Assembly: GCF_002135205.1 (NCBI RefSeq)
Contig: NZ_NEFZ01000008.1
Coordinates: 1 to 64,000 of the forward strand
Length of the DNA stretch: 64,000 nucleotides
Direction of reading: 5' to 3'
DNA from: Acinetobacter sp. ANC 4204
GTDB lineage: Bacteria; Pseudomonadota; Gammaproteobacteria; Pseudomonadales; Moraxellaceae
The translations under genes and the position numbers were made by a program. Position 1 is the stretch's first letter. Each line of letters begins with the position of its first letter. Shown here piece after piece: positions 56,947 through 64,000 of the stretch. Under the pieces are notes generated by a model. That model searched no databases and had not been told where the DNA came from. It saw nothing but the letters and a program-made list of their open reading frames with translations.

Positions 56947-57831
56947 TTAAATTTTATCTGGATATTCAACTTTGTTGAAATTCTTAACCGCGTTATTTAA
57001 TTGCTCAAATAATATAGCGTACTTTATTTCTAATTCATTAATACATTCCGTATCTTTGCCATAATATTGTAGAAGATAAGATAAACGTAGTTTTGTAGTT
57101 GTACAAATATCAAAAATTATTCTTGCTGTATGCCCTAATGTCACTGCTTCACGTCGATCATTTCCTCGGCCTCTTCTCTCCCATACCATTCCTATTCCAT
57201 CTGCATCTTTATGTAATAGATGACTACTTGCCCCATAACTATAAGTAAGGCCACTAAGGAATTCGAGTTGAGCCTGCTTAGAATCTTTAAAATATTTACA
57301 AATACCAGAGAAAGACCATTGCTCTTCCATAGCCTTTCTTTGCTTTTTATTATATTTGCTTCTAATCAGATTTATTTGGGTTTCATCTATAATTTGCTCT
57401 CTGAGAGCTTCCCATTCTTTATCTTGCTCTGTTTCTTCAAGTTTTGAAAGTAAAAAAGAGACTCTTTCACTACGTTTGATATCTGAAAACATAGGTAAAA
57501 TTAACCAATACTCTTCAACTTTTTTCACAACTTCTTCAGGAGAGCCTAATAATATATAAATATATTTGAAAGAACCTTCTAAGATCGAGCGACACAATAT
57601 GTCAGCATCCCATTCCTTACCTTCCATAAGTAGTATTAATACACTTTCGGAGGTTAAATGACAGTCAATAAATAACTGTGAGCTTACGAAGCGAACAAGT
57701 GGATTCACATCTTTATATTCTTGATCAAGATAAGGAGAGGCTATATCAAAACAAGAACCTATAAAGTGACTGGCTAAGCCAGCCCAAGAACGAAATATTA
57801 TTTTTAATTCTCCGTTATTTGATTCGAGCAT
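56947..57831 (-). CDS. DUF5677-like protein
   Basis: A 294-residue, mostly helical soluble protein. The pattern LLMEGKEWDADILCRSILEGSFKYIYIL, with an Arg-Ser-x-x-Glu core (here CRSILEG), and later GASSHLLHKDADGIG resemble the DUF5677 family. Some members are found in defence islands, with no proven activity. AT-rich codon use sets it apart from the core genes. It lies between the exonuclease and the winged-helix gene, all on the minus strand but with gaps of 100-200 bases. Confidence 0.55.
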   Translation of the reverse strand: MLESNNGELKIIFRSWAGLASHFIGSCFDIASPYLDQEYKDVNPLVRFVSSQLFIDCHLTSESVLILLMEGKEWDADILCRSILEGSFKYIYILLGSPEEVVKKVEEYWLILPMFSDIKRSERVSFLLSKLEETEQDKEWEALREQIIDETQINLIRSKYNKKQRKAMEEQWSFSGICKYFKDSKQAQLEFLSGLTYSYGASSHLLHKDADGIGMVWERRGRGNDRREAVTLGHTARIIFDICTTTKLRLSYLLQYYGKDTECINELEIKYAILFEQLNNAVKNFNKVEYPDKI

Positions 57832-57932
57832 ATAAATTATCCTTACATAACTTTAATTATTTAATGAATGAGAACTCATCATGCCCTTAATTTATCAATA
57901 TTTTAAAGTCATATAAGTAAATCATTTCTATA

Positions 57933-58415
57933 TCATATTAATGATCTCAGAAAGTCAGCGTAAGCTCGTAGTTGTTCTACATCATGAAGCAACTGTCTTT
58001 TCTTTTTCATGATTTCACACGTTAGTTGAGGAAATTCTATTAGAGCTTGTTCAGAAGCTCTAATTTGGTTTTCATAAAGTTTTTGCTTTTCTAGTAATTC
58101 TTTAGTCTTCAATCCAACTCGTAAAAAGTCATTTTGGGCGCTTTGATCGTTAAATTGTTGTCTAATTGAATTCATGCTTTCGGTTTCAATAAATATTGAA
58201 AGTCTTGGGTTATCTAGATTAATTTTTTTTGTTAAATAACCTTGCTTTATGAGCTTTCTTAGAAGTCTATAAAGCTGTTGTTGATTCATTCTTTGCTTTT
58301 CTTCCTTAGAAGGATTCAATGTGTTCCAAATTTGATTACAGGTCCATCCATCGATCTGGTTTTGAGATAGAAGTACAAGAAAAGATTCAAAGATAGGAGA
58401 AGCTATTGGTTGCAT
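57933..58415 (-). CDS. Winged-helix plus coiled-coil protein, unknown
   Basis: A 160-residue protein I cannot name. Residues 1-75 look like a winged helix (LYRLLRKLIKQGYLTKK with a following beta-wing). Residues 95-160 form a long charged helix able to make a coiled coil (KELLEKQKLYENQIRASEQA). No good ribosome-binding site precedes the ATG, so the message may be leaderless. It is divergent from the C-box-controlled XRE gene, and the C-box lies in the 90 bases between them. Confidence 0.6.
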   Translation of the reverse strand: MQPIASPIFESFLVLLSQNQIDGWTCNQIWNTLNPSKEEKQRMNQQQLYRLLRKLIKQGYLTKKINLDNPRLSIFIETESMNSIRQQFNDQSAQNDFLRVGLKTKELLEKQKLYENQIRASEQALIEFPQLTCEIMKKKRQLLHDVEQLRAYADFLRSLI

Positions 58416-58442
58416 GAGTGAAAACTAGAAAACTTAAAAAGA

Positions 58443-58469
58443 GGATTATAATCCGTGGATATATAGTCC
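58443..58469 (+). promoter_or_regulatory. Tandem C-box (controller-protein operator)
   Basis: GATTATAATC (58444-58453), then the spacer CGTG, then GATATATAGTC (58458-58468). This is the two-site GAYTnTARTC-CGTG-GAYTnTARTC arrangement of C-protein operators in restriction-modification systems. It is centred about 50 bases before the small XRE gene. Confidence 0.72.
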
Positions 58470-58504
58470 TCAAATAGTGATAGTTCTGTTTTTTAAGCAT
58501 TTAA

Positions 58505-58717
58505 ATGTTTATGTCAGAACTTACTATTCAATTTGGGCAATTGGTTCGCAAGTACAGAAAAGAAATAAATATGTCACAAGAGCAATTAGCATTGCTCTGT
58601 AACATAGATCGTAGCTATCTGGGGAGGATTGAAAGAGGGGAAGTAAATCCTACTCTTGAGAAAATTTATGAACTATCTAAAGTCCTAGGAATCAGTCCAC
58701 AAAATTTATTACCTTAG
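58505..58717 (+). CDS. XRE-family controller (C) protein of restriction-modification type
   Basis: A 70-residue single-domain helix-turn-helix protein (MSQEQLALLCNIDRSYLGRI as helices 2-3, with ERGEVNPTLEKIYELSKVLG after). Size and sequence match C proteins such as C.AhdI, which activate their own gene and the restriction gene through C-boxes. A C-box lies just upstream, and a second ATG at 58511 is possible. No Shine-Dalgarno sequence is seen, in keeping with the leaderless C genes known elsewhere. It converges on the receiver-protein gene, with five bases between stops. Confidence 0.78.
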   Translation: MFMSELTIQFGQLVRKYRKEINMSQEQLALLCNIDRSYLGRIERGEVNPTLEKIYELSKVLGISPQNLLP

Positions 58718-58722
58718 TTTTT

Positions 58723-60057
58723 TTAAGGTTTAGATACGAATAATTCAGCAATACCAGGTCTTGAAGCATGGTTACTTGCTCTTAAAATTAATTGATTGAG
58801 CAATTGCTCTCTTAGTCTATATTTCGCTTCAAACATTGAAGTTTTATATTTGGGTAAAGAAATTAAATATTTTAAGTTCACTACAATATGAAAAGGTTCT
58901 TTCTCTTGATCAGTAAAGAATAGCGGTGATACCCACTCAAAATCATATTTTCTCTTAAGCTTTTCTTTTATTGATATTTTATATCCCAAATAATATGGAA
59001 TAAGCCCCTCTTTTTGTTGTGCATAATCACAAACTGCACCCAATCTAACAAATATGGGTTCATAGCTTGTAGAGGTTTCAATTTTGAGACCAAAAACCTC
59101 TGTTTGAATTTGTGAAGTGGTTAGTCCAAATAAATCACATGTCATTTCATTACCCCAATAGATTGGTTTTAATACTGCACCCCAATCTAAAGGAGACATA
59201 TTCTCGTATCCAGTAACAGCAAGATGTAGCATCTTATTATATTTACCCACAGCTTGCGGATCTGTGATTTTGGAATCTGGTGTATTGACCTTTGTAATAG
59301 CATCTTTCCAAATTTGTGTGCTTGAATTTTTATTATTTAAAATCTTGTCCGTTAAAATTGGTGCAATTGTAATATTGAAAGCCTGTTGCGGATCTTTATT
59401 AACATGCCCATCACCCAAAGTAGAACTTGTAATAAAACTGAGTACCTTATCTATTTCAGATGGATAATCATTGAAATTTCTTTTATCACTTGGAACTAGA
59501 TTCATTAGTTCAATTAGAGTTTGATTTACAGCTTCTAAGACTTTCGACTCCCAATCAAAAAGTGCTGCTATTTGTGGAACAGATGAAAAAAAACTTTTAA
59601 TTTCTTCTTTGAATGCTTCACGATTACTTTCTTTTATTGAACTATTAGCATCAATATACATAGTTTTAGATAAAGATTTGATAAGTAAAGGTTTGCAATA
59701 TTTTTTATTCGGATCTAAACGAGTTTCAATATATTCAATTAATTGATCACACTCTTGTGGATTATCTGTCCATAGAATCATTATAAAAGGGCCGTTATCA
59801 CATGAAATAACTGTCTCTAAAATTCTAGTAATTTCAGCATAATGGGTACTTGATCCTAATGAACTACTACCAGATAAATTTAAATCTACAAATAAACCTC
59901 TCACACCTTTGTAATAGTCTTGATGTAAATGAGAGGCATCTTCTTCATTATATTGAACCCCAATACATGAAGAACCAATAAGTTTAAATGTCTCAATAAT
60001 AGGCTCTAGGTGTTCTTTTTTATCATCAAGTACAACAAAACGTGGAGGTGTTAACAT
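58723..60057 (-). CDS. Receiver-domain-like protein with unknown C-terminal region
   Basis: A 444-residue protein. Residues 1-135 resemble a response-regulator receiver: VVLDDKK with the acidic pair D11-D12, GLFVDLNL with the phosphorylatable Asp58, ILWTDNP with Thr97, and a Lys near 127-131 (LIKSLSK). It is longer and more divergent than CheY. Residues 190-444 match no DNA-binding output domain I recognise and may be an effector. It is 20 bases downstream of the GHKL protein and third in the methyltransferase operon, so it is probably that protein's phosphoacceptor partner. Confidence 0.65.
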   Translation of the reverse strand: MLTPPRFVVLDDKKEHLEPIIETFKLIGSSCIGVQYNEEDASHLHQDYYKGVRGLFVDLNLSGSSSLGSSTHYAEITRILETVISCDNGPFIMILWTDNPQECDQLIEYIETRLDPNKKYCKPLLIKSLSKTMYIDANSSIKESNREAFKEEIKSFFSSVPQIAALFDWESKVLEAVNQTLIELMNLVPSDKRNFNDYPSEIDKVLSFITSSTLGDGHVNKDPQQAFNITIAPILTDKILNNKNSSTQIWKDAITKVNTPDSKITDPQAVGKYNKMLHLAVTGYENMSPLDWGAVLKPIYWGNEMTCDLFGLTTSQIQTEVFGLKIETSTSYEPIFVRLGAVCDYAQQKEGLIPYYLGYKISIKEKLKRKYDFEWVSPLFFTDQEKEPFHIVVNLKYLISLPKYKTSMFEAKYRLREQLLNQLILRASNHASRPGIAELFVSKP

Positions 60058-60077
60058 TATTAATTTAACCCAAAAAA

Positions 60078-62180
60078 TTAATCAAAAACTAAAGCCATAG
60101 CTGCACCATCAAACTCTTTTGGTACATCATCCTGATCATCAAGAATAACTAGACGCCCTTTATTTACCTCCATTGCAAGATTTACATAATATAAACCAAT
60201 TCCCATTCCATTTGGTCTTCTAGTGAAGAATGGTTTTACTAACTGCTCTTGCTCATCTTGGAAGCCTGGACCATTATCGGCAACAATAATTGCTGTTTTA
60301 CCATAAAAGTCTCTACGTACATCTATATAAATCTTTCTCTGACCTATAGTATCTTCAGGCCAACGTGCTTGAAGCCAATATATTGAATTATCAAAGATAT
60401 TGTTTAAACAACCAATTAATATTTTAAAAATATATTTTTGTTCAATATCAGGAATATTATCTTCCAAGAATGGACAAACGAATTGAACCTTATGTGCTCT
60501 GAATCGAATCGAGGCAATATCTCTTGCACGACGAATCAAGTTTTTTAAACTCGCAGGCTTATTATCACCTTTTCTCAATAAGTCAGAGAAACTATCTAAA
60601 ATTTTCACAAGTTCATAGGCATGATCTTTAATTAAAGTAATATCTTCACTATGCTCAATAGTCCGATATAAAGATCTAACACCATGTTCAACTTCATGAA
60701 AAACAATAGCTAGTCCCATATTATTAAAACCTGAAGTAAGCATTACTTCACGCATTTCATTATAATTTTTCTCAGTTTTCTCAATTAATGGTTCTAATTC
60801 CTCAGTTAAATTATGTTTCTTTGCCAGTTTTCTGAGCTCAGTTAATGGCTTTTCAATTTTTTTCTCTTCTATATTTTTACCAGTTTCAGTTACTTGTCTT
60901 ATACGTTCTTTATCTTTTTGGCGCTCTGTCTCAACAATAGTTAGTACACTTAATACAATTTGTTGGAATCTTTCGTACGTCTCATTTTCAATAAAGCCTT
61001 CTCGATTAGTTTTCTCTTGAAGATCAAAACTATCTTCAACACTAAGATCTAAAGATCCAACAATGATATTACGACTAATATGCCTACCAGGTACATTGAC
61101 TCGTCGCAAATCTAAACCGAGCCAATCATCACCAGGTTCACCATAGTTATAAACTCGTATGTTATCTCGATATACACGAATACCGCCATTTTCATTTAGG
61201 AAGCTTTCAACAAGTTGCTGCTCTCCAAACTTAGATATAACTAGTTTATCGCGATCATAGATAAAAAATTCACCGCTTATATCACCAATTCCATGTAAGT
61301 CCTCAGGCTCCACAACAACTTTGTTTTTTTTCAAATTTGATGGTAATAAAAGTTTCTCATTTTCTAATAATTCTTGACGAGGCTCTACTTTGATTCCAGG
61401 AACACCAATAAAATTATAGTTTAAAGATAGTAAACCATTGGCGATTGAAAATGAGATATGCCAAGGAGCTCTTTCCTTTAATTTATCAATATCTGAAACA
61501 CCTTCAGTCCAGTCAGGATGTCCTTTAACTTCAAGTAATGTTTCAAACTTGTCACTTCGCTTTTCATTAAAAGGTGTAGAGATCGAAGTAATTTGGCGTA
61601 AAAGTTTTCTTACATCGCCACGAGACCAGCTTTGTTCTCTCAAATTACTTATAGTAATTTGAGTACCTGTATTTTCTCCCGTAAAGACTATAGGTGTTCT
61701 TGTAATTACTTCTACACGGGTATCTTCTAGAAAAGGTTTGTCAATTAAATCTTGCCAGTTAATGTGAAGAACACATTCATCAGAGTTTTCAGATCTGGTG
61801 ATTAATTGAATTTCATTTCCTAATTTATGTACTGCGAATCTTCCTAAACCTTTCTCCCCTAAAGGTAAACGACCAGCTTTGGTTCGTCTTTTTTCTTTTT
61901 TTTGCTGTTCCTTATGATCATGAGCAGGGACAAGCCAAATATTTTTAATAATATCAGCTGACATACCCTCACCATTATCTTCAACAATGATTTTTGCACT
62001 TGGGGTGTTGATTTTATCTAATGTAATTAAGACAGTATCGGCATCAGCATCATAAGCATTTTTCACAAGCTCAAAAATTGCTAGGCGAGAAGAACCGATT
62101 AGTTGATCACCTAACATTTGCAATAAGCGTGCTCGTGGGCGAAATGCCAAATCTTCGGAAGTAATATAATTTTCAGTCAT
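60078..62180 (-). CDS. Dual-GHKL protein: Hsp90/MORC-like ATPase plus histidine-kinase-like module
   Basis: A 700-residue soluble protein. The N-terminal GHKL ATPase has FELVKNAYDADAD (N-box, near 36-48), VEDNGEGM (66-73) and GEKGLGRFAVHKLG (108-121), as in Hsp90, MutL and MORC. A middle S5-like and coiled-coil section (400-480) follows. A second GHKL module has an H-box-like FHEVEHGVRSL with His495, CLNNIFDN (N-box), DNGPGF and GMGIGLYYV. The start ATG overlaps the methyltransferase stop (TAATG); a TTG two codons earlier is unlikely. No membrane helix is present, so it senses something cytoplasmic. Confidence 0.85.
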   Translation of the reverse strand: MTENYITSEDLAFRPRARLLQMLGDQLIGSSRLAIFELVKNAYDADADTVLITLDKINTPSAKIIVEDNGEGMSADIIKNIWLVPAHDHKEQQKKEKRRTKAGRLPLGEKGLGRFAVHKLGNEIQLITRSENSDECVLHINWQDLIDKPFLEDTRVEVITRTPIVFTGENTGTQITISNLREQSWSRGDVRKLLRQITSISTPFNEKRSDKFETLLEVKGHPDWTEGVSDIDKLKERAPWHISFSIANGLLSLNYNFIGVPGIKVEPRQELLENEKLLLPSNLKKNKVVVEPEDLHGIGDISGEFFIYDRDKLVISKFGEQQLVESFLNENGGIRVYRDNIRVYNYGEPGDDWLGLDLRRVNVPGRHISRNIIVGSLDLSVEDSFDLQEKTNREGFIENETYERFQQIVLSVLTIVETERQKDKERIRQVTETGKNIEEKKIEKPLTELRKLAKKHNLTEELEPLIEKTEKNYNEMREVMLTSGFNNMGLAIVFHEVEHGVRSLYRTIEHSEDITLIKDHAYELVKILDSFSDLLRKGDNKPASLKNLIRRARDIASIRFRAHKVQFVCPFLEDNIPDIEQKYIFKILIGCLNNIFDNSIYWLQARWPEDTIGQRKIYIDVRRDFYGKTAIIVADNGPGFQDEQEQLVKPFFTRRPNGMGIGLYYVNLAMEVNKGRLVILDDQDDVPKEFDGAAMALVFD

Positions 62181-63436
62181 TACCAATCCTTTAATAATTT
62201 TTCTGCAATTTTTTGCGCAAGTAAAACAGGTACAGCATTACCAATTTGTTTAAAAGCACTAGTACGTGCAGGCTTACCTGATACATTTTCAAAATAGTAG
62301 TCGTCAGGAAAACTTTGAATTCTAGCGGCTTCTCTAGGTGTAATCGACCGATTTTGCTCAATATCTGGATGAATATAATGATGTCCATCTTTAGATATAT
62401 GTGCAACAACAGTATGGCAGGCAGCTAAATTACCAGCAACTACTTTAAAGCGGTCGACAAAGGAATTTCTACCTTTATGACTTTTTAAATATTCAGGTAA
62501 ATCATCATAATGTAATCGTCTTTTCTCAGTATTCCATAAATTGACAGCATACTGATAAATTTCTAAATCTTGTTTAGAATGTGGACGAGCTTCATGCCAA
62601 GTTAGGGGAAGATTTGAATAAATTTGAGCTTGTTCAAGCCATTCTGACGGCTTACTGATCGGCTCTACTGGCCTAGTTTGACCTCCACCAGCAGGTATTT
62701 GAGGGAGATCTTTAAATAGATCCCACACATTAGCTTGTGGCAGCCATTGTTCAGGTTCAGGATAAAAAGATTTCTTACTGCGATGACCTCGTTTGCCTAC
62801 CAAAATAATGCGTTTACGATTTTGTAGAACACCATATTCATTTGCAGATAGTACTCTATACTCAATTGTATAACCTATTTCGACAAATAGGGCTCTCATC
62901 TTATCAAAGTAGAGTTCACCATTAGGGTTTGTTGCAGTCAAAAGTCCCAGCACATTTTCAAAGACAAAATATTTAGGTTTATATCTTTTCAAAAACTCAG
63001 CATAGTATTTGTATAAATGATTTCTGGGATCATCATCCATATTTCCACGTGCCCTACCAATAAGAGAATAGGCTTGGCAAGGTGGCCCTCCAATAATTAA
63101 ATCTAATTTAGATTTACCTAATTGTTCATCTACTTTTTGAAAAATATTATCTAGAGTATCTGGACCAATAAATTCGTTGATAACAGAGTCGATTTCACTT
63201 ATTGGAACAGCACTATACAGCTCATTTCGAGTAATCTCATTTTTTAAATATTTTGAATATAAATCTATCGAATTATTGTTTTTTAACCAATGAAAAGCTT
63301 GGCGCGTTTTTAGCGTAAAGCATGCTGAGGCATCTGCTTCAACGTGGGCAATTGGTTTGAACCCAGCACGAATAAACCCCTCTGACAAGCCGCCAGCACC
63401 AGCGAATAAATCAAGAAATTTTAAAGTGCTAGACAT
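62180..63436 (-). CDS. C5-cytosine DNA methyltransferase
   Basis: A 418-residue enzyme methylating cytosine C5 in DNA from S-adenosylmethionine. The ordered motifs are intact: FLDLFAGAGGLSEGF (I), GGPPCQAYS with catalytic Cys120 (IV), FENV (VI), QNRKRIILVG (VIII), REAARIQSFPDDY (IX) and QIGNAVP (X). The target-recognition region is about residues 240-345. The specificity is not known. It is the first gene of a three-gene operon with the dual-GHKL and receiver proteins; no restriction endonuclease is recognisable nearby. Confidence 0.95.
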   Translation of the reverse strand: MSSTLKFLDLFAGAGGLSEGFIRAGFKPIAHVEADASACFTLKTRQAFHWLKNNNSIDLYSKYLKNEITRNELYSAVPISEIDSVINEFIGPDTLDNIFQKVDEQLGKSKLDLIIGGPPCQAYSLIGRARGNMDDDPRNHLYKYYAEFLKRYKPKYFVFENVLGLLTATNPNGELYFDKMRALFVEIGYTIEYRVLSANEYGVLQNRKRIILVGKRGHRSKKSFYPEPEQWLPQANVWDLFKDLPQIPAGGGQTRPVEPISKPSEWLEQAQIYSNLPLTWHEARPHSKQDLEIYQYAVNLWNTEKRRLHYDDLPEYLKSHKGRNSFVDRFKVVAGNLAACHTVVAHISKDGHHYIHPDIEQNRSITPREAARIQSFPDDYYFENVSGKPARTSAFKQIGNAVPVLLAQKIAEKLLKDW

Positions 63437-63463
63437 AATACATCAATAGAAAATAAATAAGTG

Positions 63464-63476
63464 CCAGGATACCAGG
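63464..63476. repeat. CCAGG direct repeat upstream of the methyltransferase gene
   Basis: CCAGG-ATA-CCAGG stands 28-40 bases upstream of the methyltransferase start. It could be an operator or target pair, but short repeats arise by chance. Confidence 0.3.
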
Positions 63477-63594
63477 AAACTTAAGATTTAGCAAAAATAT
63501 AGTAACTAATTTAAAAGGCTAAAACCCTAGCACCCCAACGGTTTCTATTCAAAATCTATCGGTTCTTACGATCGATCTTTAGTGGTCCCAAATG

Positions 63595-64000
63595 CTATTT
63601 GAAAGCAAAATCTGTAAATTGCTTAAAACTTAAAGGTCGATCAACAACGTAGAGTTGCCCAAACTCAATCTGCCCAGCTTGCATAGCTAGAATTAATCGA
63701 ACTATTGAGTAGCCTCTACGCTGCATGCTTATCATTGAGAGTGATCCCGAAAGTGTGGGGCTCTTCCGTGCTTTCTGGCTCAAGCTTACTATCAGCTCCT
63801 GACATTGTGCTTTATCAATGATCCAATCACGGTTGAACGCATCTGGGCGCTGAAACGTATGTAATATTCCGGCATCTAACAACTGCTTTAGCTGGTATCT
63901 TGTGAGCTGTAATGCCTCACAAGCCTCATCCATCGACCAATTTGAGTATATCTGTATTGCAAGGCCCTCAACCTGTTCACGGGAATAGTGCTTTTTCCCT
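63595..64000 (-). CDS. Partial TniQ-like transposition/DNA-binding protein (C-terminal part)
   Basis: An open frame runs from beyond the window edge to a stop at 63595, about 135 residues. It has a helix-turn-helix (WSMDEACEALQLTRYQLKQL) and a tail GSLSMISMQRRGYSIVRLIL with a following GQIEFGQLYV segment. This resembles the C-terminal part of TniQ/TnsD-type proteins, which direct transposon targeting. The N-terminal zinc-finger region would lie outside the window. If correct, the island is next to or inside a Tn7/Tn5053-like element. Confidence 0.4.
   Translation of the reverse strand, partial: GKKHYSREQVEGLAIQIYSNWSMDEACEALQLTRYQLKQLLDAGILHTFQRPDAFNRDWIIDKAQCQELIVSLSQKARKSPTLSGSLSMISMQRRGYSIVRLILAMQAGQIEFGQLYVVDRPLSFKQFTDFAFK

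Noticed and set aside
63437..63594. Search for a C-box or transposon end upstream of the methyltransferase gene
   Set aside because: Only loose matches (for example TAGTAACTA) that lack the GAYT..ARTC form; no terminal repeat could be identified without the other end.

Overview
The window comes from a chromosome of an Acinetobacter-type gammaproteobacterium. This rests on the low-GC, AT-rich spacers, on gene orders I associate with Acinetobacter (recJ-pdxH-glmM; aceE-aceF next to an M23 peptidase, dciA and lpxC; a short dcw block murG-murC-ddl-ftsQ-ftsA-ftsZ), and on protein sequences that look like that genus. I ran no database search, so the species is left open.

Layout. 1-230: broken 5' end of an IS30-family element. 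344-9360: an outer-membrane protein, recJ, pdxH, glmM, guaB, a Cys-cluster protein, an ODP-type metallo-beta-lactamase-fold protein, a GDT1/TMEM165 cation transporter behind a yybP-ykoY (Mn2+) riboswitch, and a small membrane protein. 9372-25257: pyruvate dehydrogenase E1/E2, a LytM-type peptidase, dciA, then lpxC and the division/peptidoglycan cluster, then gshB. 25405-39495: peroxide defence (gpx/ohrR around a shared palindrome), a TonB siderophore receptor, an Ada-like repair protein, pyrE, exonuclease III, a probable Rsm/Csr-type regulatory RNA, and a run of housekeeping and envelope genes (esterase, azoR, diguanylate cyclase, GST, dsbD). 39510-40562: an ankyrin-like protein and a ribosome-hibernation factor.

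40805-55730 is a nitrogen-salvage region. Urate oxidation (hpxO), HIU hydrolase, OHCU decarboxylase, allantoinase, allantoicase and ureidoglycolate lyase give a complete route from urate to glyoxylate plus urea. It also carries a purine permease and a Tsx-like outer-membrane channel, and it runs into a five-gene urea ABC importer (urtABCDE). Sequences matching the sigma-54 -24/-12 promoter stand in front of uraD, tsx, hpxO, alc and urtA, and possibly the allantoinase gene, so the block looks like one nitrogen-controlled regulon.

56090-64000 is an accessory island. It begins near a solo IS3-like terminal repeat and ends, at the window edge, in a partial TniQ-like gene. It holds a DEDDh exonuclease, a DUF5677-like protein, a winged-helix/coiled-coil protein and a small XRE regulator with a tandem C-box, as in restriction-modification controller genes. 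It also holds a tight three-gene module: a C5-cytosine DNA methyltransferase, a protein with two GHKL ATPase modules (Hsp90/MORC-like plus histidine-kinase-like), and a receiver-domain protein with an unknown C-terminal half. No restriction nuclease is recognisable. This module is the best candidate for an undescribed system in the window: DNA modification wired to a phosphorelay-like pair.
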